64,000 nt of DNA from Paraglaciecola marina (lineage in GTDB: Bacteria; Pseudomonadota; Gammaproteobacteria; Enterobacterales; Alteromonadaceae), in NCBI RefSeq assembly GCF_004360155.1, contig NZ_SAIS01000017.1:1-64000 (forward strand), written 5' to 3'. Numbering within the stretch: the first letter of the stretch is position 1; each line of letters starts with the position of its first letter. The notes beneath the pieces were generated by a model that saw nothing but the letters and a program-made list of their open reading frames with translations, was not told the origin of the DNA and did not search any database. Position numbers and translations under genes: made by a program. Shown in pieces: positions 21,441 to 29,633 of the stretch.

Positions 21441-22902
21441 GGCTAGTGACTCCAGTGCTATGGGGTACATGAACAACACGAGTTGCAATAGTGTTGGCTT
21501 GATGGTTACTCTCAAGCCAAAAGCGTTTCCATAAATTTGCCAACATAATCACTCTGTATTCTTTTGTTGCTCTAACATCATCCAAAGGAGTGAATGCTTT
21601 AGATAAAATATCTTTGCCGACTTCGAAGGTGAGCGAACTTGACCAATCTTTACCTATAAGAGCAGTATTCAGTTCTTCTACTATCGCAGGAATAGCCGCA
21701 ACGCCACCAAATCCGGCGCTTAGGCCAACTACTTTTTTGTCTTCGAGGGCAATATTAAAGACTGCACATACCGCAGATATATCATCTTCGTAACGCTTTG
21801 ATATTTTATACGCTCTAATGCTTTGATTGGGTTGTAAAAAAGGGATGAAAATAGCGGCAACCCATTCTCCCTGTTGTAGCACTGTTTTTCGATACCCTAA
21901 GAAAAATTCATTTGCCGCAACTGTGCGTTGTTCATAGCCATTATCAATATGTATTTCTGCATTTAGGGCTAATAATACGGGTGGCATATCACCTATTGGA
22001 GACGCATTTGCTACATTGCCACCTAGTGTCGCTTGGTTACGTATTGGCGTCGCTGCAAAGCGCCAAAGTAACTCTGATAAATCAGGGAAATGCTTTAATA
22101 GTTCAGGTTCGATTTCATTAAAGGGTAGGGCTGCACCTATTAGTAAACCCTTCTCTTGGGTATTAATGGTAGTTAATTCAGGTACTAAACTCAGTGATAT
22201 TAACTTGTCAAAGGTGTGCAGTTGCTGGGTAACTTGCAAGGCTAAGTCTGTACTACCAGCAAACATCTTTGCTGTTGGGTGGCTTTGTATAGCTTGGCTC
22301 AGCGCCTCTCTAGACGTTGGGATAATCAAATTGTCAGTATCTACCGAAGTTTTGTCGATAGATTTTAGTGTAGTAATAGTTTGTGCTTCCGCTCGGCTAA
22401 ATCTATCCTCAATTTTATCGCCACATATTTTTAGAGCGGCATCAATAATGGGACGATATCCAGTGCAACGACATAAATTACCTGATAAACCATTAATAAC
22501 GGCTTCTCTGTCTATTTCTGAGGGTTGATGATAAAGCGCAAACATAGACATAATAAAACCAGGTGTACAAAAGCCACACTGGGAGCCATGTTCTTCAACC
22601 ATACTTTGTTGCACAGGGTGTAAGGTGTTGCCGTCACTTAAATGCTCAACGGTTATTAATTGCTTGCCATGTAGCGCAGATAAAAATGTGACACAGCTAT
22701 TGATAGCTTTGTATTGAAGAGAATGGTCTGTTGCCTTTGATATTTCAGCCACAACCACAGTGCACGCTCCGCAGTCACCAGAAGCGCACCCTTCTTTTGT
22801 GCCTGTTAACTTTTTATTCTCACGAAGATATTCTAGTAAGGTTAGGTCCGCCTTTTCTTCCTGAATATGGTTCATCTGACTATTTAACAAAAAGCTGACC
22901 AT
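21433..22902 (-). CDS. xdhA: xanthine dehydrogenase small subunit XdhA (2x[2Fe-2S], FAD)
   Basis: Electron-transfer subunit of 489 residues. The N-terminal plant-type ferredoxin domain has CASGDCGAC plus a later Cys. The second [2Fe-2S] domain has CGFCTPGF and CRCTGY. From about residue 190 comes an FAD domain with AGSTDLALQV, LGGNVANASPIGD and FFLGYRKT, followed by the CO-dehydrogenase flavoprotein C-terminal domain. It heads the leftward purine operon; a GGAG ribosome site precedes the ATG at 22902, and a promoter and RutR-like operator lie just upstream. Confidence 0.95.
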   Translation of the reverse strand: MVSFLLNSQMNHIQEEKADLTLLEYLRENKKLTGTKEGCASGDCGACTVVVAEISKATDHSLQYKAINSCVTFLSALHGKQLITVEHLSDGNTLHPVQQSMVEEHGSQCGFCTPGFIMSMFALYHQPSEIDREAVINGLSGNLCRCTGYRPIIDAALKICGDKIEDRFSRAEAQTITTLKSIDKTSVDTDNLIIPTSREALSQAIQSHPTAKMFAGSTDLALQVTQQLHTFDKLISLSLVPELTTINTQEKGLLIGAALPFNEIEPELLKHFPDLSELLWRFAATPIRNQATLGGNVANASPIGDMPPVLLALNAEIHIDNGYEQRTVAANEFFLGYRKTVLQQGEWVAAIFIPFLQPNQSIRAYKISKRYEDDISAVCAVFNIALEDKKVVGLSAGFGGVAAIPAIVEELNTALIGKDWSSSLTFEVGKDILSKAFTPLDDVRATKEYRVIMLANLWKRFWLESNHQANTIATRVVHVPHSTGVTSHA

Positions 22903-22938
22903 TTTTTTAGCTCCAGCGAATAATTTAATAAATGGGAC

Positions 22939-22966
22939 ATTATCCTTAAAGACTGGCGAATTACAA
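22939..22966 (-). promoter_or_regulatory. predicted sigma-70 promoter of the xdhA operon
   Basis: On the minus strand TTGTAA (22961-22966) and GATAAT (22939-22944) are separated by 16 bases. The -10 ends about 36 bases before the xdhA start. The palindromic operator ends 3-5 bases upstream of the -35 box. This is read by eye; no start site has been measured. Confidence 0.5.
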
Positions 22967-22969
22967 TAA

Positions 22970-22993
22970 AAACCTGACTAGTTGGTCAGGTTT
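22970..22993. promoter_or_regulatory. RutR-like operator between xdhA and its regulator
   Basis: The core ACCTGACTAGTTGGTCAGGT (22972-22991) lies in a 24-base inverted repeat with 9-base perfect arms. The centre TGACTANTTGGTCA fits the established E. coli RutR site (TGACCANNTGGTCA) with one mismatch. It sits in the divergent region between xdhA and the RutR-like gene, so it could control both. Confidence 0.78.
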
Positions 22994-23190
22994 GATTCGC
23001 AAGGATACAACAAAAAGTAGAAAATTCTACAATTAGTAAATTGAAAAGCAATTTAAATGCCGTTTACTGGCTCATTAGTACGATAGCTTTAGTTTGCTAA
23101 AGATTATTCCCAAAAAAGTGTTAAAGTATTAACTTATAAGAATAAAAGTACTTTGGTTAATTAGATGATTATAGGAATTAAAAACCGTTA

Positions 23191-23835
23191 ATGACTGCAA
23201 GTAGAAACGAAAAAGACGTCACTATTGGTGAGTTAAATAGAAGCAAAATCCTTCGCGCTGCCGAAGAAGAGTTTGCATCCCACGGATACAAAGGGGCAAG
23301 GGTACAGCAAATTGCTGATAGGGCAGGCTTACCTAAAACCAATGTTTTATATTACTTTAAAAGCAAAGAGAGCCTATATCTCGCTATTTTAGAAAATATA
23401 ATGCGGTTATGGAACAGTCGGTTTGATGAAGCAACTGTTCATGATGATCCTGCCAGAGTATTAGCGCAATATATTACTGATAAAATGGAAATATCGCGGT
23501 CTCATGCCAATTCTTCAAAAATATTCGCACTGGAAATTATCAATGGTGCACCAAACTTGAACGACTTTTTTAAAGATCAGCACTCAAAATGGATGGCAGG
23601 TAGAGTCGCTGTAATTAACGAGTGGATAAAAGCAGGAAAATTAAAAGAAACCAACCCCTATTACTTGCTATACAACATTTGGGGAACTTCTCAGCATTAC
23701 GCAGATTTTTCTACGCAAATTACGGAACTTCAAGGTAGTTCAATGGGTCAAAAAGATTTTGAAAATGCGACGAAAAATCTTATACATTTGATTTTAACGG
23801 GCTGCGATTTAACTGTCCCAGCTGAATTTAGGTAA
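23191..23835 (+). CDS. RutR-like TetR-family transcriptional regulator
   Basis: Regulator of 214 residues. The N-terminal TetR helix-turn-helix spans about 18-63 (RSKILRAAEEEFASHGYKGA, QQIADRAGLPKTNVLYYFKSKESLY). The C-terminal ligand domain resembles E. coli RutR, with KMEISRSHANSSKIFALEIINGAP, INEWIKAGKLKETNPYYL and IWGTSQHYADF. RutR senses uracil/thymine; here the neighbours are purine genes, so a purine-derived ligand is plausible but unproven. It is divergent from xdhA and co-directional with puuE (3-base gap). Four RutR-type palindromes in the purine island are its likely targets. Confidence 0.88.
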   Translation: MTASRNEKDVTIGELNRSKILRAAEEEFASHGYKGARVQQIADRAGLPKTNVLYYFKSKESLYLAILENIMRLWNSRFDEATVHDDPARVLAQYITDKMEISRSHANSSKIFALEIINGAPNLNDFFKDQHSKWMAGRVAVINEWIKAGKLKETNPYYLLYNIWGTSQHYADFSTQITELQGSSMGQKDFENATKNLIHLILTGCDLTVPAEFR

Positions 23836-23838
23836 TTT

Positions 23839-24741
23839 ATGAAACACGCATACCCAAGGGATTTAATAGGGTACGGTCAAAATCCCCCCAATCCACATTG
23901 GCCAAATAATGCCAAGATAGCCGTACAGTTTGTGCTGAATTATGAAGAAGGTGGAGAAAACAACGTTCTTCATGGAGATGAGCATTCTGAGATATTCTTA
24001 TCTGAAATTGTCGGAGCTCAAGCATATAAAGATCGCCACTTAAGCATGGAGTCTATGTATGAATACGGCAGTAGAGCGGGATTTTGGCGTTTATATAACT
24101 TATTTGTAAAGTATGACCTACCCATTACTGTATTTGGTGTCACTATGGCGTTACAACGCAATCCAGAGGCGGTTGCTGCTATGCAAGATGCTAATTGGGA
24201 AATCGCTAGTCATGCCATGCGTTGGATACATTTTCAGGATATGCCTGAAGAGCAAGAAAAGAAAATGATAGATGCGGCTATACAATTACATCAGGCTATT
24301 ACCGGCAGTAAACCCGTAGGGTGGTACACAGGGAGAACTAGCCCTAATACCTTAAAGTTGATTGCCAATAGAAATGATATTCTATATTGCGCTGATTCTT
24401 ACGCAGATGACTTACCCTATTACGACGAGCAATACGCCAAACCTTTATTGATGGTACCCTATACTCTAGACACCAACGATATGCGATTTGCGACCCCACA
24501 AGGGTTTAATAGTGGTGAGCAGTTTTATCAATACCTAAAAGATGCCTTTGATGTACTGTACGCTGAAGGTGAAACCGCCCCCAAAATGTTATCAATTGGT
24601 TTGCATTGCAGAATAATAGGGCGCCCAGCTAGAATGGCAGCCTTGCAAAGATTTATAGAGTACGTTCAGAGTCATGATAGGGTTTGGTGCTGTACTCGAG
24701 AGCAAATCGCGGTTCACTGGAAACAGAATTTCCCAGCTTAA
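23839..24741 (+). CDS. puuE: allantoinase PuuE (polysaccharide-deacetylase family)
   Basis: Metal-independent allantoinase that hydrolyses allantoin to allantoate. The 300-residue length and family patterns are typical: YPRDLIGYGQNPPNPHWPN, QFVLNYEEGGENNVLHGD, YEYGSRAGFWRLY, EIASHAMRWI and LHCRIIGRPARM. The fold is that of NodB-type polysaccharide deacetylases. It starts 3 bases after the regulator stop, so the two are probably one transcript. The pathway continues from UraD; no allantoicase or allantoate amidohydrolase gene is seen in this window. Confidence 0.94.
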   Translation: MKHAYPRDLIGYGQNPPNPHWPNNAKIAVQFVLNYEEGGENNVLHGDEHSEIFLSEIVGAQAYKDRHLSMESMYEYGSRAGFWRLYNLFVKYDLPITVFGVTMALQRNPEAVAAMQDANWEIASHAMRWIHFQDMPEEQEKKMIDAAIQLHQAITGSKPVGWYTGRTSPNTLKLIANRNDILYCADSYADDLPYYDEQYAKPLLMVPYTLDTNDMRFATPQGFNSGEQFYQYLKDAFDVLYAEGETAPKMLSIGLHCRIIGRPARMAALQRFIEYVQSHDRVWCCTREQIAVHWKQNFPA

Positions 24742-24765
24742 GTTAAATCACAAAAGTAACCCATA

Positions 24766-24804
24766 AAAAAACCGACTAAATTCAGATTGAATGAGTCGGT
24801 TTTT
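24766..24804. terminator. bidirectional intrinsic terminator between puuE and the purine permease
   Basis: ACCGACT (24771-24777) pairs with AGTCGGT (24794-24800), with an inner TTCA-GAT-TGAA stem. It is flanked by A5 on the left and TTTT on the right, giving U tails on both strands between convergent genes. Confidence 0.85.
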
Positions 24805-24854
24805 GTTTATTTAAAATGGATTGGTTTTGTAATAACAGCGGGTATTCCATAACC

Positions 24855-26183
24855 CTACTTTAAGTCTAAAACATACCTTAATACAAAAACTGCCGCCATG
24901 GCGTATGTGATCAAGGTTACTTGTTTGTAACGCCCTGTACCCATCATGATCCCCACATAAGTGATAAAGCCTAATGCTATACCTTCACTAATGCTAAACG
25001 TTAATGGCATGGCAAGTAACGCCACTGTTGCAGTGGCTAAGGCTGTTAAATCATCGAAATCAAGTTGTCTGAATGAATCCATCATTAAAATGCCAACCAT
25101 TATCAAAGCGGGAGTAGTAGCCATCAAAGGAATGACTTTCATGACGGGTGTTAGAAATAAAGCTAATAAAAAACATAAGGCGACAAATATTGTCGTTAAG
25201 CCGGTTCTACCACCTGAAGAGACCCCAGCGGCCGACTCTACATAAGAGGTAACAGGAGAGGTACCCACGGCAGCCCCCATAACACTTGCCACTGCGTCAG
25301 CTGTCATGGCTTTGCCTAGTTTCGGTAACTCACCTTGTTTATTGAGTAAGTTCGCGCGACGAGACACACCAATAAGCGTGCCGATAGTGTCGAACATGTT
25401 GACGAATAATAGTGCAAATATCAGATCCCATGTCTCTGCTAGGTGTTCAATTGGGTACATGATATCCATAGCAAAGAAGGTGTTTGAAATATCATCCGGT
25501 AAGCCGATAAATTGATCGGTATGTTGTGTTAAGTAGCCATCACCAACAGGTATAAATGCGCCTATGACACTTAAGGTAATAACGGATATTAAAATCGCCC
25601 CCGTCACTTTTCTAATGACCAATACTATTGTTAATATAATGCCGGCTAAGGCTAATAAAGTAGCTGGTTCAGATAGATCACCTATGGATACAAAGGTAGC
25701 GGGGTTATCGACAACCAGGCCTGCATTTTTTAATCCGATAAAGGCGATAAACATACCAATACCACATTGCACACCAATTTTTAGTGCCGCTGGAATCGCC
25801 TCTGCTATCTTGGTTCTTACCCCTGTAACAGATAACAGTAAAAACAATATGCCATTCCAAAAAACAATCCCTAAAGCGGCATCCCAAGGCACTTCTCTTG
25901 TTAAACAAATAGTAAATGCAAAGAATGCATTTAACCCCATACCGGGTGCCATAGCGATAGGATAATTGGTTATAAACGCCATAAGTAAACAACCTATACA
26001 TGCAGCTAATGCCGTAACGGTTATTAAGCCTTCAATGGGCATTCCACTGGCCCCTAATATGCTAGGGTTTACAACTAAAACGTAAGACATAGCAGCAAAG
26101 GTTGTCAGGCCCGCAATAAACTCAGTTTTTAGATTGGTGCCTTTTTGTTTTAATTGGAAATAATGCTCGAGTAGTTTAGACAT
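24855..26183 (-). CDS. NCS2-family purine permease (AzgA/GhxP-like)
   Basis: Proton-coupled nucleobase importer of 442 residues with about 12-14 membrane segments. The AzgA-like branch shows TNLKTEFIAGLTTFAAMSYVLVVNPSIL, MAPGMGLNAFFAF, FVNMFDTIGTLIGVSRRA and GTSPVTSYVESAAGVSSGGRTGLT. Members of this branch (E. coli GhxP/GhxQ, AdeP/AdeQ) carry adenine, guanine or hypoxanthine. Exact specificity cannot be read, but the divergent adenine deaminase gene suggests adenine or hypoxanthine. A RutR-like operator lies 71 bases upstream. Confidence 0.9.
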   Translation of the reverse strand: MSKLLEHYFQLKQKGTNLKTEFIAGLTTFAAMSYVLVVNPSILGASGMPIEGLITVTALAACIGCLLMAFITNYPIAMAPGMGLNAFFAFTICLTREVPWDAALGIVFWNGILFLLLSVTGVRTKIAEAIPAALKIGVQCGIGMFIAFIGLKNAGLVVDNPATFVSIGDLSEPATLLALAGIILTIVLVIRKVTGAILISVITLSVIGAFIPVGDGYLTQHTDQFIGLPDDISNTFFAMDIMYPIEHLAETWDLIFALLFVNMFDTIGTLIGVSRRANLLNKQGELPKLGKAMTADAVASVMGAAVGTSPVTSYVESAAGVSSGGRTGLTTIFVALCFLLALFLTPVMKVIPLMATTPALIMVGILMMDSFRQLDFDDLTALATATVALLAMPLTFSISEGIALGFITYVGIMMGTGRYKQVTLITYAMAAVFVLRYVLDLK

Positions 26184-26253
26184 CTGATTTCACTCTTGTT
26201 ATGGCTGATTTAATGATCATTTATTGAAAGCTAACGGAACACCCTGCAAAAAG

Positions 26254-26269
26254 CTGACCAATTAGTCTG
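26254..26269. promoter_or_regulatory. RutR-like operator between purine permease and adenine deaminase
   Basis: CTGACCAATTAGTCTG keeps TGACCA in the left arm and T-GTC in the right arm of TGACCANNTGGTCA. It lies in the 292-base divergent region, 71 bases before the permease start and 207 before the deaminase. It is the weakest of the four sites. Confidence 0.6.
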
Positions 26270-26475
26270 GTAATGCTGGGCTTTATGCTGTAAATAATAT
26301 CAAGGACTTACGACTAGGTCTGTAAACTTTTCAGAAATTAAAAACTCTTAAAGAGTTAGTAGTAGAAATATTGCGTTGTAAAAGAAAACTGTGCACCATT
26401 AATTAACGAAAAGAAATAATATGGTGCAAATTATCAAGTGCAGCGTTAAACATATGCTGAGTGACTAGGTGAGTA

Positions 26476-27486
26476 ATGAATAAAGAAGAATTAAAAAAAT
26501 GGGTATCGGTACAACCGAAAGTAGAACTGCATCTACATATTGAAGGCAGTCTTGAGCCTGAACTAATGATGGAGTTAGCCAAAAAGCACAGTGTTGAATT
26601 ACCCTATCAGTCAATTGCAGAAGTTCGTGAGGCATATGATTTTCAAGACTTACAGAGTTTTCTAGAGTTATATTATCTGGGGGCATCTGTGCTCATAGAT
26701 GAAGATGATTTTTATCACTTAATGTGGCGCTATTTATGTCACTGTAAGACCGATAATGTCGTCCATGCTGAAATTATGTTTGATCCGCAAACCCATACCG
26801 AAAGAGGTATTGATTTTTCAGTATTTATGGCGGGATTCAATCGCGCTATGAATCAAGCCAAACAAGAGTGGGGGCAATCCTGTTTGCTCATTATGTCCTT
26901 TTTACGGCATTTAAGTGAAGAAAGTGCCATCGAAACACTTAAGGCAGCCACACCATATTTGCCAAATATCACTGCGGTAGGCTTAGATAGTAGTGAAATG
27001 GGAAATCCTCCAGAAAAGTTTACTGAGGTTTTCAAAATGGCAAAAGCATTAGGATTAAAGCGCGTTGCCCACGCTGGTGAAGAGGGGCCGCCTGCATACA
27101 TTTGGGGGGCACTTAAGACTCTAGATGTTCATAGAATTGATCATGGTGTGCGTAGTATTGAAGATCCAGTTTTAATTGAGTTTTTAGTAGACTCTCAACA
27201 TCCATTAACGGTTTGTCCTTTATCTAATACTAAACTTAAAGTGTTTGAGCATATGCAGCAGCATAATATTTTAAAGTTGTTAGATTTAGGCTTACTGGTA
27301 ACAGTTAATGCTGATGACCCTAGTTATTTTGGTGGCTATTTAAATGACAACTACCATGCGCTAATTGATCATTTACCTATAAACAAAGAACAGTTATTGG
27401 TACTACTTAAAAATGGTTTTAATGCTAGCTTTCTACCTGAAGAAGATATCAAGAGTTGGTTGCTTAAGTTAGATATACCCGAATAA
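26476..27486 (+). CDS. adenine deaminase (adenosine-deaminase superfamily, Aah1/PA0148-like)
   Basis: Zinc deaminase of 336 residues. Metal and active-site motifs are KVELHLHIEGS, HAGEEGPP, RIDHGVRS and NADDPSYFGGY. The segment GLDSSEMGNPPEKF replaces the GLAGDE typical of adenosine deaminases and is characteristic of the adenine deaminase branch, so adenine to hypoxanthine is the more likely reaction. It is divergent from the AzgA-like permease, and its product feeds XdhAB. A strong terminator follows. Confidence 0.88.
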   Translation: MNKEELKKWVSVQPKVELHLHIEGSLEPELMMELAKKHSVELPYQSIAEVREAYDFQDLQSFLELYYLGASVLIDEDDFYHLMWRYLCHCKTDNVVHAEIMFDPQTHTERGIDFSVFMAGFNRAMNQAKQEWGQSCLLIMSFLRHLSEESAIETLKAATPYLPNITAVGLDSSEMGNPPEKFTEVFKMAKALGLKRVAHAGEEGPPAYIWGALKTLDVHRIDHGVRSIEDPVLIEFLVDSQHPLTVCPLSNTKLKVFEHMQQHNILKLLDLGLLVTVNADDPSYFGGYLNDNYHALIDHLPINKEQLLVLLKNGFNASFLPEEDIKSWLLKLDIPE

Positions 27487-27504
27487 GGATTTCTAAGCTC
27501 ATAG

Positions 27505-27531
27505 AAAAACGGCTCTTAATGAGCCGTTTTT
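27505..27531. terminator. bidirectional intrinsic terminator
   Basis: AAAAACGGCTC-TTAAT-GAGCCGTTTTT is an 11-pair perfect stem with a 5-base loop and A/T flanks that give U tails both ways. It separates the adenine deaminase from the convergent small exported-protein gene. Confidence 0.9.
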
Positions 27532-27555
27532 AGGTTGAGATTTTAGGAGCTTTAA

Positions 27556-27822
27556 CTATCTTTCTTTACCGGCCTTAGCTACAACTATTTGCAAAGCTTC
27601 TGATTTGCTGAAGCCAGCTTCAATTAGTGCCAAATAGTGTTTCCTTAATAACGTAGCTTGAGCATTAACCAATCGATCATTACTAAAAGCTTGAGTTTCG
27701 TTTAGTAATTGTTCAGATAGCTGAGCAGTCATAAAGTTATCAGGACGTTTATGTTCTTGGGCCTCTGTAGCGCCAATATATAGTGTTATTAGTGCTGGTA
27801 TAACAAGGGTTTTCTTAAACAT
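27556..27822 (-). CDS. small exported protein of unknown function
   Basis: Eighty-eight residues with a probable signal peptide (KKTLVIPALITLYIGATEAQ). The mature part is helical and charged, ending FSKSEALQIVVAKAGKER. No family is recognised. It follows the NUP-cupin gene by 65 bases on the same strand and may be its downstream partner; the SKSEALQIV helix looks like a small interaction domain. The convergent terminator at 27505 would end its transcript. Confidence 0.6.
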   Translation of the reverse strand: MFKKTLVIPALITLYIGATEAQEHKRPDNFMTAQLSEQLLNETQAFSNDRLVNAQATLLRKHYLALIEAGFSKSEALQIVVAKAGKER

Positions 27823-27887
27823 GTTATTGGAACCTTATTTTGTATCAGTTAATAATTGATTCTAAAAACATACGTTAGTTCATCTTA

Positions 27888-29537
27888 TCATCGGCTTAAC
27901 ATTTTTATTAGTTCTGCATGCTTTGGAAATTTGGCCAGTAATTTTTGTGTTTCTCCTAATTGCATATCTTCATATTCAAACCCAGGAGCAACCGCTTCAC
28001 CAATTAGCCCATAGCCGTATTCTTCATCTGTAGGTATTATGGACGCCTTCCAAATACCGCCTTTCACCATCATTTGCATTTTATGACCTTTAGTAGGATC
28101 AGGCCCCATTATGACGGTTTCTAGAGCGCCATCGGGATGTAGCAAATAATAGGTTATAGGGTCACCCGCATGGAAGTAATGCATAATATCTGATTGATTC
28201 ATATGAAAATGGCCGATAGGGGACTCTGCACTCAATAAATAAAAAATGCTAGTCATTAAGCTTCGTAACCCACTGTCAGTTGAAATTTTAGGCCTGTGGG
28301 AAGCTTTAAAAGTTTGTTTAAAATAACCTCCTTCGACATGCCCCTCTAACCCAAGCGCTTTTACTAATTGCTCAGTTGTTAGATGTGTAGATTTCAAAGT
28401 TGTTGTCTCAGGCTGTGGCGGTAGATTTCTGGTTCCTACCTTCTGACTAGGCGTTAAGGCAGTATAGGGTAACGCAGACTTATATTGGTCCCAGTTGGCA
28501 ACTATGGTATCGACGACTTTACTCCCCACTAGATAAGCTGACTCTAATGATGAACGCATGCCTGCAAAACCCGCTTCACCACTTTCATTTGTTAAGTTTT
28601 GTGAAGCACTAATTCCAGTGGGAGGCGTAGCGTAATTACTCGCGGTTCTTAGCACTAAAAAACGTTGCTTATCAGCCTTGTTGGCCTTGTCAAGGTAAGT
28701 TATGGCTTGGTAACTTCCTGTGTCTTCCATCCCTGACGTAACAAAATTACCTTTACCTTGAGTCCAATAGTGAGTCCAATCGTTAGCCCACTGGTTAAGT
28801 TTGTCACCATGCCAAAAGGTAGATGCTGCCATTTGGTCACCTTTTAATACGAAAGGGGGCTTTTGGGCGTTAGGATATTGGGTATATTGGCTTCTAAGCT
28901 CATGCATAGATGCATAATCATTTAACGGTATATCCTTTGTTAATTCGTAGGCCCAATCAACAAGATGCTCATCTAACTTATATACTTCACCATTTTTAGA
29001 TAGTGAACCTTCTGGCGCCGTTGTTCCATTTGAGACTGGCGCGTTAGCAAACAAAGGAAAATAACCACTGGCCCAGTTTTTTGGGATCTCTCTAGCGTCT
29101 ATTTCATGGGCTAAGTCACCATCTACCAGGTAGGTGGCCCATACAGCAGAACCTATTGAAGCGTCAGCTGGATCAACCCCAGCAATGCCCGCGACTAACC
29201 AATAAGCATGGGTAAGGTCAAACCTTGGATCTAAGCCCAATGCCATGATAGCTGCGGTGGCCCTAGCGGTCCCCATTCCAGTTACTATCCCCATCACCCC
29301 AGTTTTAGGATTGATACAAATCTCATGAAATGACGTGTCAAAGGGTAGGCAGGTGTTGAGTTCTTGTCCGGCTTTCCAAAGTTGAAACTCTCCAGGTTTA
29401 TCCCCTTGGTCTTCACCAATTTCAAACATATTCACGACAACGACTTTTATTTCTATCTTTGTGTTTATCTGTTCTGGCTTTTCACTACACCCCCAAAAAA
29501 ATAGTAAGCAAAGGGGTATCAATAGTTTAGCGTTCAT
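27888..29537 (-). CDS. predicted lipoprotein with fused NUP (purine nucleoside permease) and cupin_5 domains
   Basis: Two-domain protein of 549 residues. A signal peptide with Cys17 in FFWGC resembles a lipobox, though Trp and Phe before the Gly are unusual. Residues about 28-365 match the NUP family (IKVVVVNMFEIGEDQGDKPG, MGIVTGMGTARATAAIMALG, YWLVAGIAGVDP, SGMEDTGSY), which is related in fold to nucleoside phosphorylases. Residues about 384-549 match the cupin_5/DUF985 family (LEGHVEGGYFKQTF, GHFHMNQSDIMHYFHAGDP, VAPGFEYEDMQLG). Its place beside a TonB receptor and purine permeases suggests a periplasmic step on nucleosides. The activity of either domain here is unproven. Confidence 0.78.
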   Translation of the reverse strand: MNAKLLIPLCLLFFWGCSEKPEQINTKIEIKVVVVNMFEIGEDQGDKPGEFQLWKAGQELNTCLPFDTSFHEICINPKTGVMGIVTGMGTARATAAIMALGLDPRFDLTHAYWLVAGIAGVDPADASIGSAVWATYLVDGDLAHEIDAREIPKNWASGYFPLFANAPVSNGTTAPEGSLSKNGEVYKLDEHLVDWAYELTKDIPLNDYASMHELRSQYTQYPNAQKPPFVLKGDQMAASTFWHGDKLNQWANDWTHYWTQGKGNFVTSGMEDTGSYQAITYLDKANKADKQRFLVLRTASNYATPPTGISASQNLTNESGEAGFAGMRSSLESAYLVGSKVVDTIVANWDQYKSALPYTALTPSQKVGTRNLPPQPETTTLKSTHLTTEQLVKALGLEGHVEGGYFKQTFKASHRPKISTDSGLRSLMTSIFYLLSAESPIGHFHMNQSDIMHYFHAGDPITYYLLHPDGALETVIMGPDPTKGHKMQMMVKGGIWKASIIPTDEEYGYGLIGEAVAPGFEYEDMQLGETQKLLAKFPKHAELIKMLSR

Positions 29538-29576
29538 GACGCATCCTCAATTTAATGTTGTTTTATTAGAAGATAT

Positions 29577-29610
29577 AAAAAAGGGTAAATATGCAGAACA
29601 TATTTACCCT
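29577..29610 (-). terminator. intrinsic terminator after the TonB-dependent receptor gene
   Basis: AGGGTAAATATG (29582-29593) and CATATTTACCCT (29599-29610) form a perfect 12-pair stem with a 5-base loop. On the minus strand it is followed by six T (29577-29582). It lies 24 bases past the receptor stop and only about 40 bases before the NUP-cupin start, so the latter would need read-through or its own short promoter. Confidence 0.85.
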
Positions 29611-29633
29611 CAATACTAATGTAAAGCTAGAAC

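Noticed and set aside
22016-22528. A 170-codon plus-strand frame inside xdhA
   Set aside because: It is fully antisense to a well-supported conserved gene.
22889-22902. A TGACCA half-site overlapping the xdhA start codon
   Set aside because: Only one arm is present (AAAAAGCTGACCA), without a matching second arm, so I do not count it as an operator.
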